A model generated the notes under the pieces. It had not been told where the DNA came from, did no database searches, and worked only from the letters and a program-made list of their open reading frames with translations. A program made the position numbers and the translations under genes. This document shows, piece after piece, positions 25,823-35,664 of a DNA stretch of 64,000 nucleotides. Origin of the DNA: Roseovarius bejariae (lineage in GTDB: Bacteria > Pseudomonadota > Alphaproteobacteria > Rhodobacterales > Rhodobacteraceae); contig NZ_SZWE01000001.1 in NCBI RefSeq assembly GCF_009669325.1, positions 186,402 to 250,401 on the forward strand, read 5' to 3'. The number at the start of each line of letters is the position of its first letter. Positions within the stretch are counted from its first letter, which is position 1.

Positions 25823-26077
25823 TTAGCCGCCGGTCGACGCAGGGATAAGCCCCTGTTCCTGCCCGCTGACCATTTCCTCGTCGGTCAGGGCCCCGTCGTC
25901 ATCGGCATCCGCCTCGGCAAAGGCTTCGGCGGTGACATCCGGGAAAACGGCCTGCACCTCGTCGATGGTCATGACACCGTCGCCATTGGCGTCGATCTGT
26001 GCGGTTTCCTCGCTCATGGCGATGGCGGAATTGGCCACCACGCCCATTCCCAGAAGGATAGCTACGAATTTAAACAT
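25823..26077 (-). CDS. Small exported EF-hand calcium-binding protein
   Basis: 84 residues. An N-terminal signal peptide (MFKFVAILLGMGVVANSAIA, with AIA as cleavage site) precedes a small soluble domain with two canonical EF-hand loops: DANGDGVMTIDE (29-40) and DADDDGALTDEE (57-68). Both keep the D-x-D/N-x-D/N-G and terminal Glu pattern. Likely a periplasmic or secreted Ca2+-binding protein; no enzymatic domain. Divergent from the ECF sigma factor gene with 237 bp between, which raises the possibility that the sigma factor controls it. Confidence 0.87.
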   Translation of the reverse strand: MFKFVAILLGMGVVANSAIAMSEETAQIDANGDGVMTIDEVQAVFPDVTAEAFAEADADDDGALTDEEMVSGQEQGLIPASTGG

Positions 26078-26314
26078 GGTCAGTCTCCTTGGACATTACG
26101 TTCAAGGCCGGGACATCCCCGCGCCTCACTGACCAAGACGGGGATCGGGCGCTTTGCGTCCCGGCCCCCAACCCCACGGGCGGCGCCTTGCCGAGGCGGT
26201 CCCGTGCAACCGGCGAGCGGCTGCCGAAAAAGCCCCGCTCAGGCCTATCGGCGGAATCTGCCCATTTGAAATGGCTCCCCTGTCGGCCCTTTATCAGGGC
26301 ATAGGAGGTGCCCC

Positions 26315-26812
26315 ATGCAACAGCCTGCCCCCACAGAGCTAACCGCGCTGATGCCCGTGCTGACACGGGCAGCGCTCCGCATTGCCGATACCCCCGACGA
26401 GGCACAGGACCTCACCCAGGAGGTGCTGCTCAAGCTCTGGCTGCGCATCAATCGTGGCGAGGAGATCACCAACCTGCGCGGCTATGCCTTGGCCGCCCTG
26501 CGCAACCAGATGCGGCAAGGCCTGCGCGACAGGAAGGACACCGACGAATTGGACGAGGACAATACCGGCACCGCGCCCGATGTCTTCGCCTGCCTCGCCC
26601 TGTCCGAAACACGGGCGATGATCGACAAGCTTCCACCGGATCAGGCCCAACTGATGAAGTTCGTACTGGCCGGAGAATCCAGCCCCGCCGCCCTTGCCCG
26701 GCAAACCGGCTGGCCGCTTGGCACGGTGATGTCCCGCCTGTCCCGCGCCCGCGCCCAACTCCGCCGTGACATGGGGCTTTCCCCCGACGCCCCGGTGAAG
26801 GCGCTTTTATGA
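26315..26812 (+). CDS. ECF-type RNA polymerase sigma factor
   Basis: 165 residues with region 2 (about 10-80; DTPDEAQDLTQEVLLKLWLRI, the RNAP-core-binding helix) and region 4 (about 105-160; IDKLPPDQAQLMKFVLAGESSPAALARQTGWPLGTVMSRLSRARAQLRRDM, an HTH). No region 1.1 or 3. Start chosen from the strong AGGAGG 8 bases before ATG. No anti-sigma gene (zinc-binding ASD or membrane FecR type) is adjacent on either side, unlike most ECF loci. The downstream gene is a glycosyltransferase on the opposite strand. Confidence 0.9.
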   Translation: MQQPAPTELTALMPVLTRAALRIADTPDEAQDLTQEVLLKLWLRINRGEEITNLRGYALAALRNQMRQGLRDRKDTDELDEDNTGTAPDVFACLALSETRAMIDKLPPDQAQLMKFVLAGESSPAALARQTGWPLGTVMSRLSRARAQLRRDMGLSPDAPVKALL

Positions 26813-26898
26813 GGGGGCTAGGTGACTTTACCGCAGCCCAAAATACGCCCTCTTCCAAAACAGAAACGATCACTTCTGCATCGTCTGTTATCCAAGGG

Positions 26899-27657
26899 CT
26901 AACCCAATGCCTTGAGATACTGGTAGGCAAATGTTCGTACGTCCGCCAAACCATTGGGCATACCATATTTTCCCATCACTCTGCGCAGTTCACGCCGCCG
27001 CAGACTCCGCCCGACCCGTTGACTCACTTGACCGGGGTGCAGACGGTTGGCGACCAATGTGCCCGGCAAGATCACAGGGTCACCAAGAGTTTTGAAACAA
27101 CCGTGGTACAAGTCCACATCCATCAACCAGATCAGATTTTCATCGAAGAACAAGTCGTGACCTGCTTCAAACGCCAGAACCGAAGGACTTGAGACGGTAT
27201 TGCGCCCAAATCGGATTTGATCGTGCCACCGGGGCACCATAGGCTCCTTGACCGTGACACCATCATACGTCACGCCCGACCCCATCAATGCCCATTTGCA
27301 TGTTGGCGCCTCGAATGCCTTTGCCAACTCCTGCAAGGCATCGGCATGGCACAGAAAATCATCTTGAAAGAGGATTTTCACCACCCGGCCACGCGCCTGC
27401 CGGATCGCATTGTTCGCATTGGCAGACGCTTGACGACGTCCCGAACGGTTGTCCACCCAACGGATATCCATATCATCGTCAAACTGACGACATGCGTCTC
27501 GCACTGCGGGGGTCTCGGATTGATCCGAGACAACCACTTCGAAATCCTCGAAACTTTGCGCTGTGAGGTGCTGGAAGCTTTCGGACAAGAACCGCGCGCC
27601 ATCACCGCCCATGTCATAGGCGGGAATGCAAATGCTGATGGCTGGTTTTCGGGTCAT
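26899..27657 (-). CDS. Family 2 glycosyltransferase
   Basis: 252 residues of GT-A fold. ISICIPAYDMGGDGARFLSESFQHLTAQSFEDFEVVVSDQS (from residue 7) is the nucleotide-sugar strand and helix. ILFQDDFLCHADAL carries the acidic pair in place of the usual DxD. WALMGSGV and the acidic NLIWLMDVDLYHG match the acceptor-side motifs. It probably transfers a sugar to a surface polymer or protein; acceptor unknown. The frame runs on to 27711, but that stretch lies inside the nrdJ terminator hairpin, so ATG 27657 is chosen. Slightly lower GC third-position use than its neighbours suggests possible transfer. Confidence 0.8.
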   Translation of the reverse strand: MTRKPAISICIPAYDMGGDGARFLSESFQHLTAQSFEDFEVVVSDQSETPAVRDACRQFDDDMDIRWVDNRSGRRQASANANNAIRQARGRVVKILFQDDFLCHADALQELAKAFEAPTCKWALMGSGVTYDGVTVKEPMVPRWHDQIRFGRNTVSSPSVLAFEAGHDLFFDENLIWLMDVDLYHGCFKTLGDPVILPGTLVANRLHPGQVSQRVGRSLRRRELRRVMGKYGMPNGLADVRTFAYQYLKALG

Positions 27658-27696
27658 GGCGATCTGTGTGGCAATAACCACCTCCATCCGCAACAG

Positions 27697-27722
27697 AAAA
27701 ACGGGGGGCACGAAGCCCCCCG
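27697..27722 (-). terminator. Rho-independent terminator of nrdJ
   Basis: On the minus strand CGGGGGGC-TTCGT-GCCCCCCG-TTTTT: a perfect 8-bp GC stem with a 5-base loop and five T residues. It lies 190 bp behind the nrdJ stop and just ahead of the glycosyltransferase start. Confidence 0.9.
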
Positions 27723-27911
27723 GTCAAGTTTCGCCACTCAGGCTCACTTAATTTATACCGCCCGGTTTCTGCCTGCGGCCTGAGTGTCGTCAGGGGCGAG
27801 CGCACCCGCCCCGTGTGAGGATGGGAAGGACTGATATTCCGCCCCACCCTGTCTCGTCGGGGCCGGGCCAAATGGCCCTGTGCCCCTAAGCCCCCCCTAG
27901 TGGGCTGTTTC

Positions 27912-30900
27912 TCAGCTACACCCGCTGGTCGCGCCGCAGGTGTTGCATTTCATGCAGGTGCCGTTGCGCACCAGCGTATAGTTGCCGCAGTCGCTACAGG
28001 CTTCGCCTTCATAGCCCTGCATCTTGGCCTTGGTCCGCGCGTCCATCGACATGGACCCGCTTGCCGTCGTCGTGGTGGTTGTCGAGGTCGCCACGGTCGC
28101 GCTTACGCTTTCCGAGGTCTCGGGCACCAGCGTTTGCAGCGCGCCCACCGGATCGGCGGTGCCGGTCAGGGCCACTTCGGACTGACCGCCTTGCAAAACC
28201 ACCAGTTCCTGGGGCAGGCGCTTGCGCAGGTAGCCTGTCGAACTGATCTGCTTGAGCACTTCGAGGGATTTCGAGGCCGCCTCGCCCGACATCTCCTTGA
28301 TGTTGCTCACGCCTTCTTCCTCGCCGCGGCCCAGATCGTCAAACGATGCGCCCTCGGGCTTCACATGCGCCAGATCGGTCCGATCCAGATAGCTGACGGC
28401 GAGTTCGCGGAAGATGTAATCGAGGATCGACGTGGCATTCTTGATGCTGTCGTTGCCCTGCACCATGCCTGCAGGCTCGAACTTGGTGAAAGTGAAGGCG
28501 TCGACGAATTCCTCAAGCGGCACACCATATTGCAGGCCGACCGAAACCGCGATGGCGAAGTTGTTCATCATCGCCCGGAACCCGGCACCTTCCTTGTGCA
28601 TGTCGATGAAGATCTCGCCAAGATTGCCGTCCTCGTACTCACCTGTGCGCAGGTAGACCTTGTGCCCACCCACGGTGGCTTTCTGGGTATAGCCTTTGCG
28701 GCGTTCCGGCATCTTCTCGCGGTGCGATTTGACCACTTCCTTGACGACAACCTTCTCGACGATCTTCTCGGCCAGAACAGCGGCTTTTTCCTGCATGCTG
28801 CCGGTTTCCAGAACCTCTTGGGCCTCCTCGTCGTCCTCGACGAGGCTTGCCGCCAAGGGCTGGCTGAGCTTGGAGCCGTCACGATACAGCGCATTCGCCT
28901 TCACGCCCAAGGACCACGACAGCTCATAAGCTTTCTGGCAATCCTCGATGGTGGCGTCATTGGGCATGTTGATCGTTTTCGAGATCGCCCCCGAGATGAA
29001 GCTTTGCGCCGCCGCCATCATGGTGATGTGGCTGTTCACATCCAGATACCGCTTGCCCTTCTTACCGCAGGGGTTGGCGCAGTCGAAGACGTGATAATGC
29101 TCTTCCTTCAGGTGCGGCGCCCCTTCCAGGGTCATCGTCCCGCAGACGTGGTCGTTCGCCGCTTCGATATCGGCCTTGGAGTAACCAAGCGAGGCCAGCA
29201 TGTCGAAGGTCGGATCGCAGAGTTTCTCGGCGGGAATGCCAAGGACATTGGTGCAGAATTCTTCGCCAAGCGTCCACTGATTGAAGACAAAGCGAATATC
29301 GAAGGCCGAACCAAGGGCGTTGTCGATCTTTTCCAACTCGTTGGGGCCAAAACCATGACCGATCAACGAGGTGTGGTTGACACCCGGTGCATTCCCGATG
29401 GTGCCATGACCGACCGCGTAAGACACGATCTCCTCGATCTGCGCGCTGCCATAGCCCAGCTTTTCAAGGGCGGCGGGCACCGATTGGTTGATGATCTTGA
29501 AGTAGCCACCACCGGCCAGCTTCTTGAATTTCACAAGGGCGAAATCCGGCTCGATCCCCGTGGTGTCGCAGTCCATGACAAGGCCAATGGTGCCCGTCGG
29601 CGCGATGACCGAGACCTGCGCATTGCGATAGCCGTGCTTTTCGCCCAGCTTCAGCGCCTCGTCCCAGCTCGACATCGCCAGTTCGACCAGTTTCGAGTCG
29701 GGGCAGTTGGTCAGGTCCAGTGCGACGGGCTTCACGTCCAGCCCTTCATAACCTTCGGTAGCGCCATAGGCGGCATTGCGGTGGTTGCGAATGACGCGCA
29801 GCATGTGCTGTTGGTTGCGCTTGTAGCCATCAAAGGCGCCAAGTTCCCCGGCCATTTCGGCGGAGGTGGCATAGGACACGCCGGTCATGATCGCGGTCAA
29901 TGCCCCGCACAGGGCCCGGCCCTCGTCACTGTCGTACCCAAGCCCCATGTTCATCAGCAGGCCGCCGATATTGGCATAGCCAAGGCCAAGCGTGCGGAAG
30001 TCATAGGACAGCTGCGCGATTTCCTTCGAGGGGAACTGCGCCATCATCACCGAGATTTCCAGTGTCACGGTCCACAGGCGTGTGGCGTGCATATAGGCAT
30101 CCGCATCGAACTTACCGTCTTTGTAGAAAGTCAGCAGGTTCATCGACGCAAGGTTACAGGCCGTGTCGTCCAGGAACATGTACTCCGAGCACGGGTTCGA
30201 GCCGCGAATCTCGCCATCTTCCGGGCATGTGTGCCACTGGTTGACGGTGTCGTGGTACTGGATGCCCGGATCGGCACAGGCCCAAGCGGCATGGCCCACG
30301 TCCTCCCACAGGTCACGCGCCTTGATGGTTTTCGACACGCTGCCGTCGGTCCGGTTGAGCAACGCCCAATCGTCATCGGCCTTGACCGCCTCAAGGAAGG
30401 CATTGGTCACGCGGATCGAATTGTTGGAGTTCTGGCCCGACACGCTGGCATAGGCTTCACTGTCCCAATCGGTGTCATAGGTCGGGAATTCGATGCTGTC
30501 ATAGCCCTGCTTGGCATAGTCCAGCACCCGCTTGACGTAGGTCTCGGGGATCTGAACCTGCTTGGCCCCGCGAATGGCGCCTTTCAGCTGCTCGTTTTTC
30601 TTGGGGTCGACAGCATCTTCATTGCTGCCATCCCAAGCCCGGATCGCCGCGAAGATATCGTTGAGCTTCTGCTCGTGCATCTTCGAGCCGGCGACGATGC
30701 TGGCAACCTTCTGTTCTTCGCGAACCTTCCAGTTGATGAATTCCTCGATATCGGGGTGATCGGCATCACAGATCACCATCTTGGCCGCACGGCGCGTGGT
30801 GCCGCCCGACTTGATCGCACCCGCCGCACGGTCCCCGATCTTGAGGAAGCCCATCAGGCCCGACGACTTGCCGCCGCCCGAAAGAGCTTCCCCTTCTGCT

Positions 30901-31595
30901 CGAAGGGACGAGAAATTCGTACCCGTCCCGCTGCCATATTTGAAAAGCCGCGCTTCACGCACCCACAGGTCCATGATGCCGCCATCGCCAACCAGATCGT
31001 CACCGACCGATTGGATAAAGCAGGCGTGGGGCTGCGGATGTTCATAGGCACTGGCCGATTTGGTCAGCTCCTTGGTCTGGTAATCCACGTAGTAGTGGCC
31101 CTGGCTGGGCCCATCGATTCCATAGGCCCAGTGAAGGCCGGTATTGAACCACTGCGGGCTGTTCGGCGCGGCCATCTGCTTGGCCAGCATCACGCGCATC
31201 TCGTCGAAATAGGCCTGCGCGTCGTCCTCGGTGGTGAAATATCCACCTTTCCACCCCCAATAGGCCCATGCACCCGCCAGTCGGTCGAAAACCTGCTTGG
31301 CCGAGGTTTCACCGCCAAAGCCGGTGTTGTCCTTCGCCGGGGCCGAGCGCCACAGGAATTCCGGCACGCCGTCCTCGGCCACCTTTTCCAGCTTTTCAGG
31401 AACACCAGCCTTGCGGAAATACTTCTGCGCGATCACGTCCGAGGCCACCTGGCTCCAGCCTGCGGGCACTTCGACCGCATCGAGTTTGAACACGGTCGTC
31501 CCATCCGGGTTCCGAATCTCGGAACTCGTCGTGACAAATTCCAAAGCTGCGTAGGCATCCTGCCCTGCCGTCGTGAATCTACGTTCGATTTTCAT
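27912..31595 (-). CDS. nrdJ: Class II (adenosylcobalamin-dependent) ribonucleoside reductase
   Basis: 1227 residues, the long alphaproteobacterial NrdJ form. It reduces ribonucleotides to deoxyribonucleotides with an adenosylcobalamin radical, without oxygen need. The barrel starts with [16 protein letters not shown]. Catalytic-site segments [36 protein letters not shown] (the N-C-E radical-site triad region) and the [21 protein letters not shown] loop are in order. The C-terminus has a zinc-ribbon-like [22 protein letters not shown], whose cysteines reload the active site. No nrdAB or nrdE/F appears in the window. Upstream lie two NrdR-box-like palindromes; downstream an intrinsic terminator. 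Expression thus looks NrdR-controlled, and the cell needs B12 for this enzyme. Confidence 0.96.
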   Translation of the reverse strand: MKIERRFTTAGQDAYAALEFVTTSSEIRNPDGTTVFKLDAVEVPAGWSQVASDVIAQKYFRKAGVPEKLEKVAEDGVPEFLWRSAPAKDNTGFGGETSAKQVFDRLAGAWAYWGWKGGYFTTEDDAQAYFDEMRVMLAKQMAAPNSPQWFNTGLHWAYGIDGPSQGHYYVDYQTKELTKSASAYEHPQPHACFIQSVGDDLVGDGGIMDLWVREARLFKYGSGTGTNFSSLRAEGEALSGGGKSSGLMGFLKIGDRAAGAIKSGGTTRRAAKMVICDADHPDIEEFINWKVREEQKVASIVAGSKMHEQKLNDIFAAIRAWDGSNEDAVDPKKNEQLKGAIRGAKQVQIPETYVKRVLDYAKQGYDSIEFPTYDTDWDSEAYASVSGQNSNNSIRVTNAFLEAVKADDDWALLNRTDGSVSKTIKARDLWEDVGHAAWACADPGIQYHDTVNQWHTCPEDGEIRGSNPCSEYMFLDDTACNLASMNLLTFYKDGKFDADAYMHATRLWTVTLEISVMMAQFPSKEIAQLSYDFRTLGLGYANIGGLLMNMGLGYDSDEGRALCGALTAIMTGVSYATSAEMAGELGAFDGYKRNQQHMLRVIRNHRNAAYGATEGYEGLDVKPVALDLTNCPDSKLVELAMSSWDEALKLGEKHGYRNAQVSVIAPTGTIGLVMDCDTTGIEPDFALVKFKKLAGGGYFKIINQSVPAALEKLGYGSAQIEEIVSYAVGHGTIGNAPGVNHTSLIGHGFGPNELEKIDNALGSAFDIRFVFNQWTLGEEFCTNVLGIPAEKLCDPTFDMLASLGYSKADIEAANDHVCGTMTLEGAPHLKEEHYHVFDCANPCGKKGKRYLDVNSHITMMAAAQSFISGAISKTINMPNDATIEDCQKAYELSWSLGVKANALYRDGSKLSQPLAASLVEDDEEAQEVLETGSMQEKAAVLAEKIVEKVVVKEVVKSHREKMPERRKGYTQKATVGGHKVYLRTGEYEDGNLGEIFIDMHKEGAGFRAMMNNFAIAVSVGLQYGVPLEEFVDAFTFTKFEPAGMVQGNDSIKNATSILDYIFRELAVSYLDRTDLAHVKPEGASFDDLGRGEEEGVSNIKEMSGEAASKSLEVLKQISSTGYLRKRLPQELVVLQGGQSEVALTGTADPVGALQTLVPETSESVSATVATSTTTTTTASGSMSMDARTKAKMQGYEGEACSDCGNYTLVRNGTCMKCNTCGATSGCS

Positions 31596-31766
31596 CTATC
31601 CGCTGCCCCATATTTCAGCATTTAACCAAGTCGGCCCAGAACCAAGGCCCGCGGTACCAAATCCCGGCAACAACGCTCCCTCGCCCGGCATTTCCACGCC
31701 GCGCAAAATCCGTTCCCCGAATACCCTTCGGTTTTAGGTTGGGTGCTGTCCCGCCAAGGGCGCCGC

Positions 31767-31780
31767 CACTATATGTTGTG
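31767..31780 (-). promoter_or_regulatory. NrdR box-like palindrome (proximal)
   Basis: CACTATATGTTGTG matches the inner 14 bases of the published NrdR consensus (acaCwAtATaTwGtgt) at 13 of 14 positions. It is 172 bp upstream of the nrdJ start. NrdR is a Zn-ribbon/ATP-cone repressor of RNR genes. Confidence 0.55.
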
Positions 31781-32136
31781 GCTTGTCGGCCCGCCCATAC
31801 AAAGTGGCGTATTCACCCATAGAGGGTCAACGCTTTTTTTAGAGATTTTGTGACAAAAAGAAGTTGACGCAAATGCTTCGCGTGCCCCGCCAGGTACCCC
31901 GGTGATTCATCCCCAGATTTATACCCAGCCGGGCTTACACACGCGCAACCGGAAAAGACCTTTTTCCAAGGCAGTTTAGGCCGAAATCCTAGAGTATTCC
32001 CTGAAGGCTTTTCCATAGAATCGCCGTTGTCAAACCGGCAGACCAACAGCGGTGACCAAGAGAGCCATCCGACACGCCCAAATTATGGGCGGCCTAGCGC
32101 GCCACCCATGAATTGCGCCCAGAACGCCATATGAGC

Positions 32137-32150
32137 CACTAGATATAGTG
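32137..32150 (-). promoter_or_regulatory. NrdR box-like palindrome (distal)
   Basis: CACTAGATATAGTG is a perfect CACTA/TAGTG inverted repeat matching 13 of 14 inner consensus positions of the NrdR box. It lies 370 bp beyond the proximal box, between nrdJ and tRNA-Pro. That spacing is unusual, since pairs are typically about 30 bp apart. Confidence 0.4.
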
Positions 32151-32162
32151 CTTTAAAGGAAG

Positions 32163-32239
32163 TGGTCGGGACGGCAAGATTCGAACTTGCGACCCCCTGT
32201 ACCCAAAACAGGTGCGCTACCAGACTGCGCTACGCCCCG
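32163..32239 (-). tRNA. tRNA-Pro (anticodon UGG)
   Basis: A 77-nt cloverleaf on the minus strand. The acceptor CGGGGCG pairs with CGTCCCG (one G-U), with discriminator A and an encoded CCA. The anticodon stem CCTGT/ACAGG encloses loop TTTGGGT, giving anticodon TGG (CCA codons). The T-loop is GTTCGAATC. The D-arm GCGCAGTCTGGTAGCGC is intact. Confidence 0.95.
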
Positions 32240-32283
32240 GACCGTGCGGTGTGTCTAATGCGGTTTATTCGGCTTGAAAAGCC

Positions 32284-32769
32284 CTAACAGGGCCAAGCGG
32301 CACGATCTTCTGGAATCGTCGGGTGTCGCAACTGTGTGCCGGGGGCGATCCCCATCTGTTCGGCCAGTCCACCGTTGATTTCCAGCACGTACTGAATGTT
32401 GTCCCCACCGAACTTGGGGCGAAGGTCCCCCGGCTGTGCCTGATGATGAATATGCTGCACGGTTCCGGTACGATCCATGAAAATCATGTCGAGTGGGATC
32501 AAGGTATTCTTCATCCAGAAGCCAACTGTCTTCGGGCGCGGATAGACAAACAGCATTCCCGCGCTTTTCGGCATGCTCTCGCGATTCATCAGGCCCTTGG
32601 ACCGTTCGGCGTTATCATCGGCCACCTCGATCGTGAACTGCGCCTGCCCCCAGTCCCCCCGTAGAATCGCGCGGTCTTCGCGGCATTCACCGGCGAAGAC
32701 CTGCACAGAACTCAGTAGCAGAACGATACCTGCCGTCAGTCCGATCTTTGTTTTACGGCTGTTTCCCAT
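32284..32769 (-). CDS. DUF192 family exported protein
   Basis: 161 residues. An N-terminal signal peptide (GLTAGIVLLLSSVQVFAG, cleavage near AG-EC) is followed by a DUF192 domain: FTIEVADDNAERSKGLMNRESMPKSAGMLFVYPRPKTVGFWMKNTLIPLDMIFMD, then VLEINGGLAEQMGIAPGTQL. The family is small, periplasmic or secreted, and of unknown function. A GGAGG lies 8 bases before ATG 32769. The start codon sits inside the end of the cold-shock gene (34-bp overlap), so the two are cotranscribed and probably coupled. Confidence 0.88.
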   Translation of the reverse strand: MGNSRKTKIGLTAGIVLLLSSVQVFAGECREDRAILRGDWGQAQFTIEVADDNAERSKGLMNRESMPKSAGMLFVYPRPKTVGFWMKNTLIPLDMIFMDRTGTVQHIHHQAQPGDLRPKFGGDNIQYVLEINGGLAEQMGIAPGTQLRHPTIPEDRAAWPC

Positions 32770-33272
32770 CCACACACCTCCGTGGCCATACGACCACGCT
32801 TACCTTCTATAACCCGGATCGCCAAGGCCTCGCCCGGTTGCAAATCCGCCAAGCCGGACCGACGCAGGATCTCGATATGCACGAAGACGTCCTCGTCCCG
32901 ACCAAAGGTATTGGCAAAGCCAAATCCCTTGCCCTTGTCGAACCACTTGACCCTCGCAGGCTCCAATGGTGCATCGCGAATCTCGTCAGTGTCCAGTTCG
33001 TCCAGATCGGCCAAGCCACTACTGTCCAGATCATCGGGCGGCTCGATCAGATGTACCTCGACGGCCTGACGGCCGCGATCAGTATCTTGTACGTCGATTT
33101 CCACGCCCGCACGATCCGCGACCGAGCTTTGCCCGAAATTCCGCAGAACGTTCGCATGAAGTAAGATGTCAGGACCGCCCTCATCGGCAATCACAAAACC
33201 AAATCCCTTAACGGGATCAAACCACTTAACCCGGCCCTTTATCCTTCTTGTGTTGTCATTTTCTATTGTCAC
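32736..33272 (-). CDS. Cold-shock-domain protein with two CSDs
   Basis: 178 residues with two cold-shock domains. CSD1 covers about 12-75 (GRVKWFDPVKGFGFVIADEGGPDILLHANVL); CSD2 covers about 106-170 (ARVKWFDKGKGFGFANTFGRDEDVFVHIEIL). Both keep RNP1 (K-G-x-G-F) and the FVH/LLH RNP2 motif, so single-stranded RNA/DNA binding is expected. An acidic linker (DDLDSSGLADLDELDTDEIRD) joins them. Double-CSD proteins are typical of Alphaproteobacteria (CspA-like, stress or stationary phase). It leads a two-gene operon with the overlapping DUF192 gene. Confidence 0.9.
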   Translation of the reverse strand: MTIENDNTRRIKGRVKWFDPVKGFGFVIADEGGPDILLHANVLRNFGQSSVADRAGVEIDVQDTDRGRQAVEVHLIEPPDDLDSSGLADLDELDTDEIRDAPLEPARVKWFDKGKGFGFANTFGRDEDVFVHIEILRRSGLADLQPGEALAIRVIEGKRGRMATEVCGWETAVKQRSD

Positions 33273-33394
33273 GTTTTCCTACCCAGAAGTCTCATCCCCA
33301 AGACTCACTTTATGTTCTTCTGACACACCGTTCAATTGATGCAACCAGAAAACTTATTGCGTTTCAAACTCTTGCATTTGGCGTCACGTCAAAT

Positions 33395-34000
33395 TCATGG
33401 GCTTAAACGCTGTACCTGCCATGATTTTTCTACGCTTTCACGCCGCCAAACAAAGCGATCGTGCAATCGAAACGCACCGTCTGCCCAAAATTCCATCTCC
33501 AATGGACAAAGACGATAGCCGCCCCAAAAAGGTGGTCGCGGCGGATTTGCCCCCTTGGCGGCGGTCACTTTGGCAACCTCAGCCATCAAAGCCGCACGCG
33601 AAGACAGCGGCTGAGACTGCTTGGAGGCCCATGCACCCAAGCGGCTTTTCAATGATCTGGACTCAAAATACGCATCCGCTTCCGACCCATCCTCCTTGAT
33701 CACGTTGCCTCGTATACGTAGCTGCCTGCGCAATGATTTCCAATGAAGCACCATGGCGGCCTTTCCGGACCCGTCAATTTCCCGTGCCTTGGCTGAGCCG
33801 TAGTTGGTGTAAAACCAAAATGCATCATCGGTAATCTCTTTGAGCAAAACCATGCGCACATTGGGCATGCCATCGGTATCGACAGTAGACAGCGCGACTG
33901 CGTTCGGATCGTTGATCTCGCTCTTTTCAGCCTCGGTAAGCCACTCTCGCGCAATGGCGAACGGATCGTCTCCGGCGAATATTCCGTTTCGTTCAGTCAT
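33395..34000 (-). CDS. pdxH: Pyridoxamine 5'-phosphate oxidase
   Basis: 201 residues. An FMN enzyme that makes pyridoxal 5'-phosphate from PNP or PMP. FMN/PLP-binding segments [28 protein letters not shown] and [20 protein letters not shown] are present. The C-terminal dimerisation domain ends in the conserved [29 protein letters not shown] and the basic tail. Length fits PdxH. Standing alone, divergent from fabI across a 164-bp gap. The product cofactor serves the PLP enzymes found elsewhere in the window, but no operon links them. Confidence 0.95.
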   Translation of the reverse strand: MTERNGIFAGDDPFAIAREWLTEAEKSEINDPNAVALSTVDTDGMPNVRMVLLKEITDDAFWFYTNYGSAKAREIDGSGKAAMVLHWKSLRRQLRIRGNVIKEDGSEADAYFESRSLKSRLGAWASKQSQPLSSRAALMAEVAKVTAAKGANPPRPPFWGGYRLCPLEMEFWADGAFRLHDRFVWRRESVEKSWQVQRLSP

Positions 34001-34164
34001 TCTTCTTTACTCGGTACGCACCATTACAAACCGGCGCGTTTGATATCCAGTCACGACAATCGCGCCATCCGGTATGACCTCCACCTATACTTATGCGTCG
34101 TACTTGATGCAGGCACGGCGATCGCCTAAAGACAGCTTTAAACATATTGGGCCGAGGGCAAGAA

Positions 34165-34980
34165 ATGTCAAACGAACTGATGGCGGGTAAACGCGGGCTG
34201 ATCATGGGCCTCGCCAACGACAAATCCATTGCATGGGGGATTGCCAAGGCGCTCGCCGATGCCGGGGCCGAACTGGCCTTCTCCTATCAGGGTGAGGCCC
34301 TGAAGAAACGCGTCGGGCCGCTAGCCGCACAACTGGGCTCGGACATTGTTCTGCCCTGCGACGTGAGCGACACCGCCTCGATCGACACGCTGTTTTCCGA
34401 TCTCGAAACCCGCTGGGGCAAGATGGATTTCATCGTCCATGCCATCGGTTTCTCGGATAAGTCCGAACTGCGCGGGCGGTACGTGGACACCAGCCGCGAC
34501 AATTTCATGATGACCATGGATATCTCGGTCTATTCTTTCACCGCCGTCGCGCAGCGCGCCGAAAAGATGATGACTGAAGGCGGCTCGATGCTCACCCTCA
34601 CCTATTACGGGGCCGAGCAGGTCATGCCGCACTATAATGTCATGGGCGTCGCCAAGGCCGCGCTTGAGGCCTCTGTCAAATACCTCGCCGAGGATCTGGG
34701 CAAGGACGGTATCCGCGTCAATGCCATCTCCGCCGGCCCCATCAAGACCCTCGCGGCCTCGGGGATCGGCGACTTCCGCTATATCCTGAAATGGAACGAG
34801 CTCAACTCGCCCCTGCGCCGCAACGTGACCATCGACGACGTTGGCAAATCGGCGCTCTACCTGCTGTCCGATCTGGGCAGCGGCGTGACCGGCGAAAACC
34901 TCCACGTCGACGCGGGCTATCACGTGGTCGGCATGAAAGCTGTCGACGCGCCGGACATCGACGCCACCGGCGGGCATTGA
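34165..34980 (+). CDS. fabI: Enoyl-[acyl-carrier-protein] reductase (NADH)
   Basis: 271 residues, an SDR fold. The FabI-type nucleotide motif GLIMGLANDKSIAWGIAKAL differs from the usual TGxxxGxG. The catalytic pair sits in QVMPHYNVMGVAKAALEA (Tyr-x6-Lys). The substrate-loop segment AISAGPIKTLAASGI follows. It reduces trans-2-enoyl-ACP in fatty-acid elongation and is the triclosan target type. ATG 34165 fits the usual FabI N-terminus; upstream in-frame codons at 34147 are unlikely. The LysE-type gene begins 64 bp downstream and may be cotranscribed. Confidence 0.95.
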   Translation: MSNELMAGKRGLIMGLANDKSIAWGIAKALADAGAELAFSYQGEALKKRVGPLAAQLGSDIVLPCDVSDTASIDTLFSDLETRWGKMDFIVHAIGFSDKSELRGRYVDTSRDNFMMTMDISVYSFTAVAQRAEKMMTEGGSMLTLTYYGAEQVMPHYNVMGVAKAALEASVKYLAEDLGKDGIRVNAISAGPIKTLAASGIGDFRYILKWNELNSPLRRNVTIDDVGKSALYLLSDLGSGVTGENLHVDAGYHVVGMKAVDAPDIDATGGH

Positions 34981-35044
34981 TCGAGTATCATTGTCGGTCA
35001 CAACACGCCCGCGCCACGTGCGCAGGCCTTGAAGGAGACCGACA

Positions 35045-35653
35045 ATGGAACTCACACACCTCATCGCCTTCAACCTCACCCTGCTGGCCGCCTTGGCCAG
35101 CCCGGGCCCGGCCATGCTCTTGTCGATCCGCGCCACGCTCAGCGGCGGGCGCGCGCATGGCGTGGCCACGGGCCTCGGCCTTGGCAGCATGGCCGCGATC
35201 TGGACCCTGACGGCGCTTTTGGGCCTCGACGTGATCTTCAAGCTGTTTCCATGGGCCTATCTGGCCATGAAAATCACCGGTGCAGCCTATCTGCTTTGGG
35301 TCGCCTATGGCATGTGGCACAGCGCAGCCTCCCCCATTGACACACAAAGCTCCCCGGCGCCTCGGCGCCGCGCCTTTCGCACCGGCCTTATGGTCAATCT
35401 CGCCAATCCCAAATCGGTTCTATTTGCCGCGTCCGTCCTCGTGGTGATCTTCCCACCCGACATGACACTGACGAACAAAGCCCTGATCATCGCAAACCAC
35501 CTTGCAGTGGAATGGATCGCCTACAGCCTCTTTGCCCTTGCCCTCTCGACAAAACCCGCGCGGGACGGCTATCTGCGCCTCAAACCGATACTCGACCGCA
35601 CGGCCGCTGCCATTCTCGGCATGCTTGGCCTGCGGCTTCTGACCGACCGATAA
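35045..35653 (+). CDS. LysE/RhtB-family exporter
   Basis: 202 residues with about six hydrophobic helices. LysE signature: [39 protein letters not shown], then [16 protein letters not shown] and [26 protein letters not shown]. The family exports amino acids (lysine, threonine, homoserine) or related compounds; specificity cannot be read. It opens a probable operon with gpt (11-bp gap) and an aminotransferase gene. Confidence 0.87.
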   Translation: MELTHLIAFNLTLLAALASPGPAMLLSIRATLSGGRAHGVATGLGLGSMAAIWTLTALLGLDVIFKLFPWAYLAMKITGAAYLLWVAYGMWHSAASPIDTQSSPAPRRRAFRTGLMVNLANPKSVLFAASVLVVIFPPDMTLTNKALIIANHLAVEWIAYSLFALALSTKPARDGYLRLKPILDRTAAAILGMLGLRLLTDR

Positions 35654-35664
35654 GGAAACACGCC

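Larger units (their letters stand above)
31596..32162. other. 567-bp nrdJ leader and control region
   Basis: No gene found between nrdJ and tRNA-Pro. On the minus strand a TTGACC element (31825-31830) precedes the proximal NrdR-like box, but no clear -10 follows. The two NrdR-like palindromes at 31767 and 32137 are the only recognised signals. I see no cobalamin riboswitch. Confidence 0.5.

Noticed and set aside
27900..31625. 1241-codon open frame on the plus strand opposite nrdJ
   Set aside because: It is the exact antisense shadow of nrdJ created by strong GC third-position bias. Its translation is rich in Arg/Gly/His with no domain, and nrdJ itself is certain.
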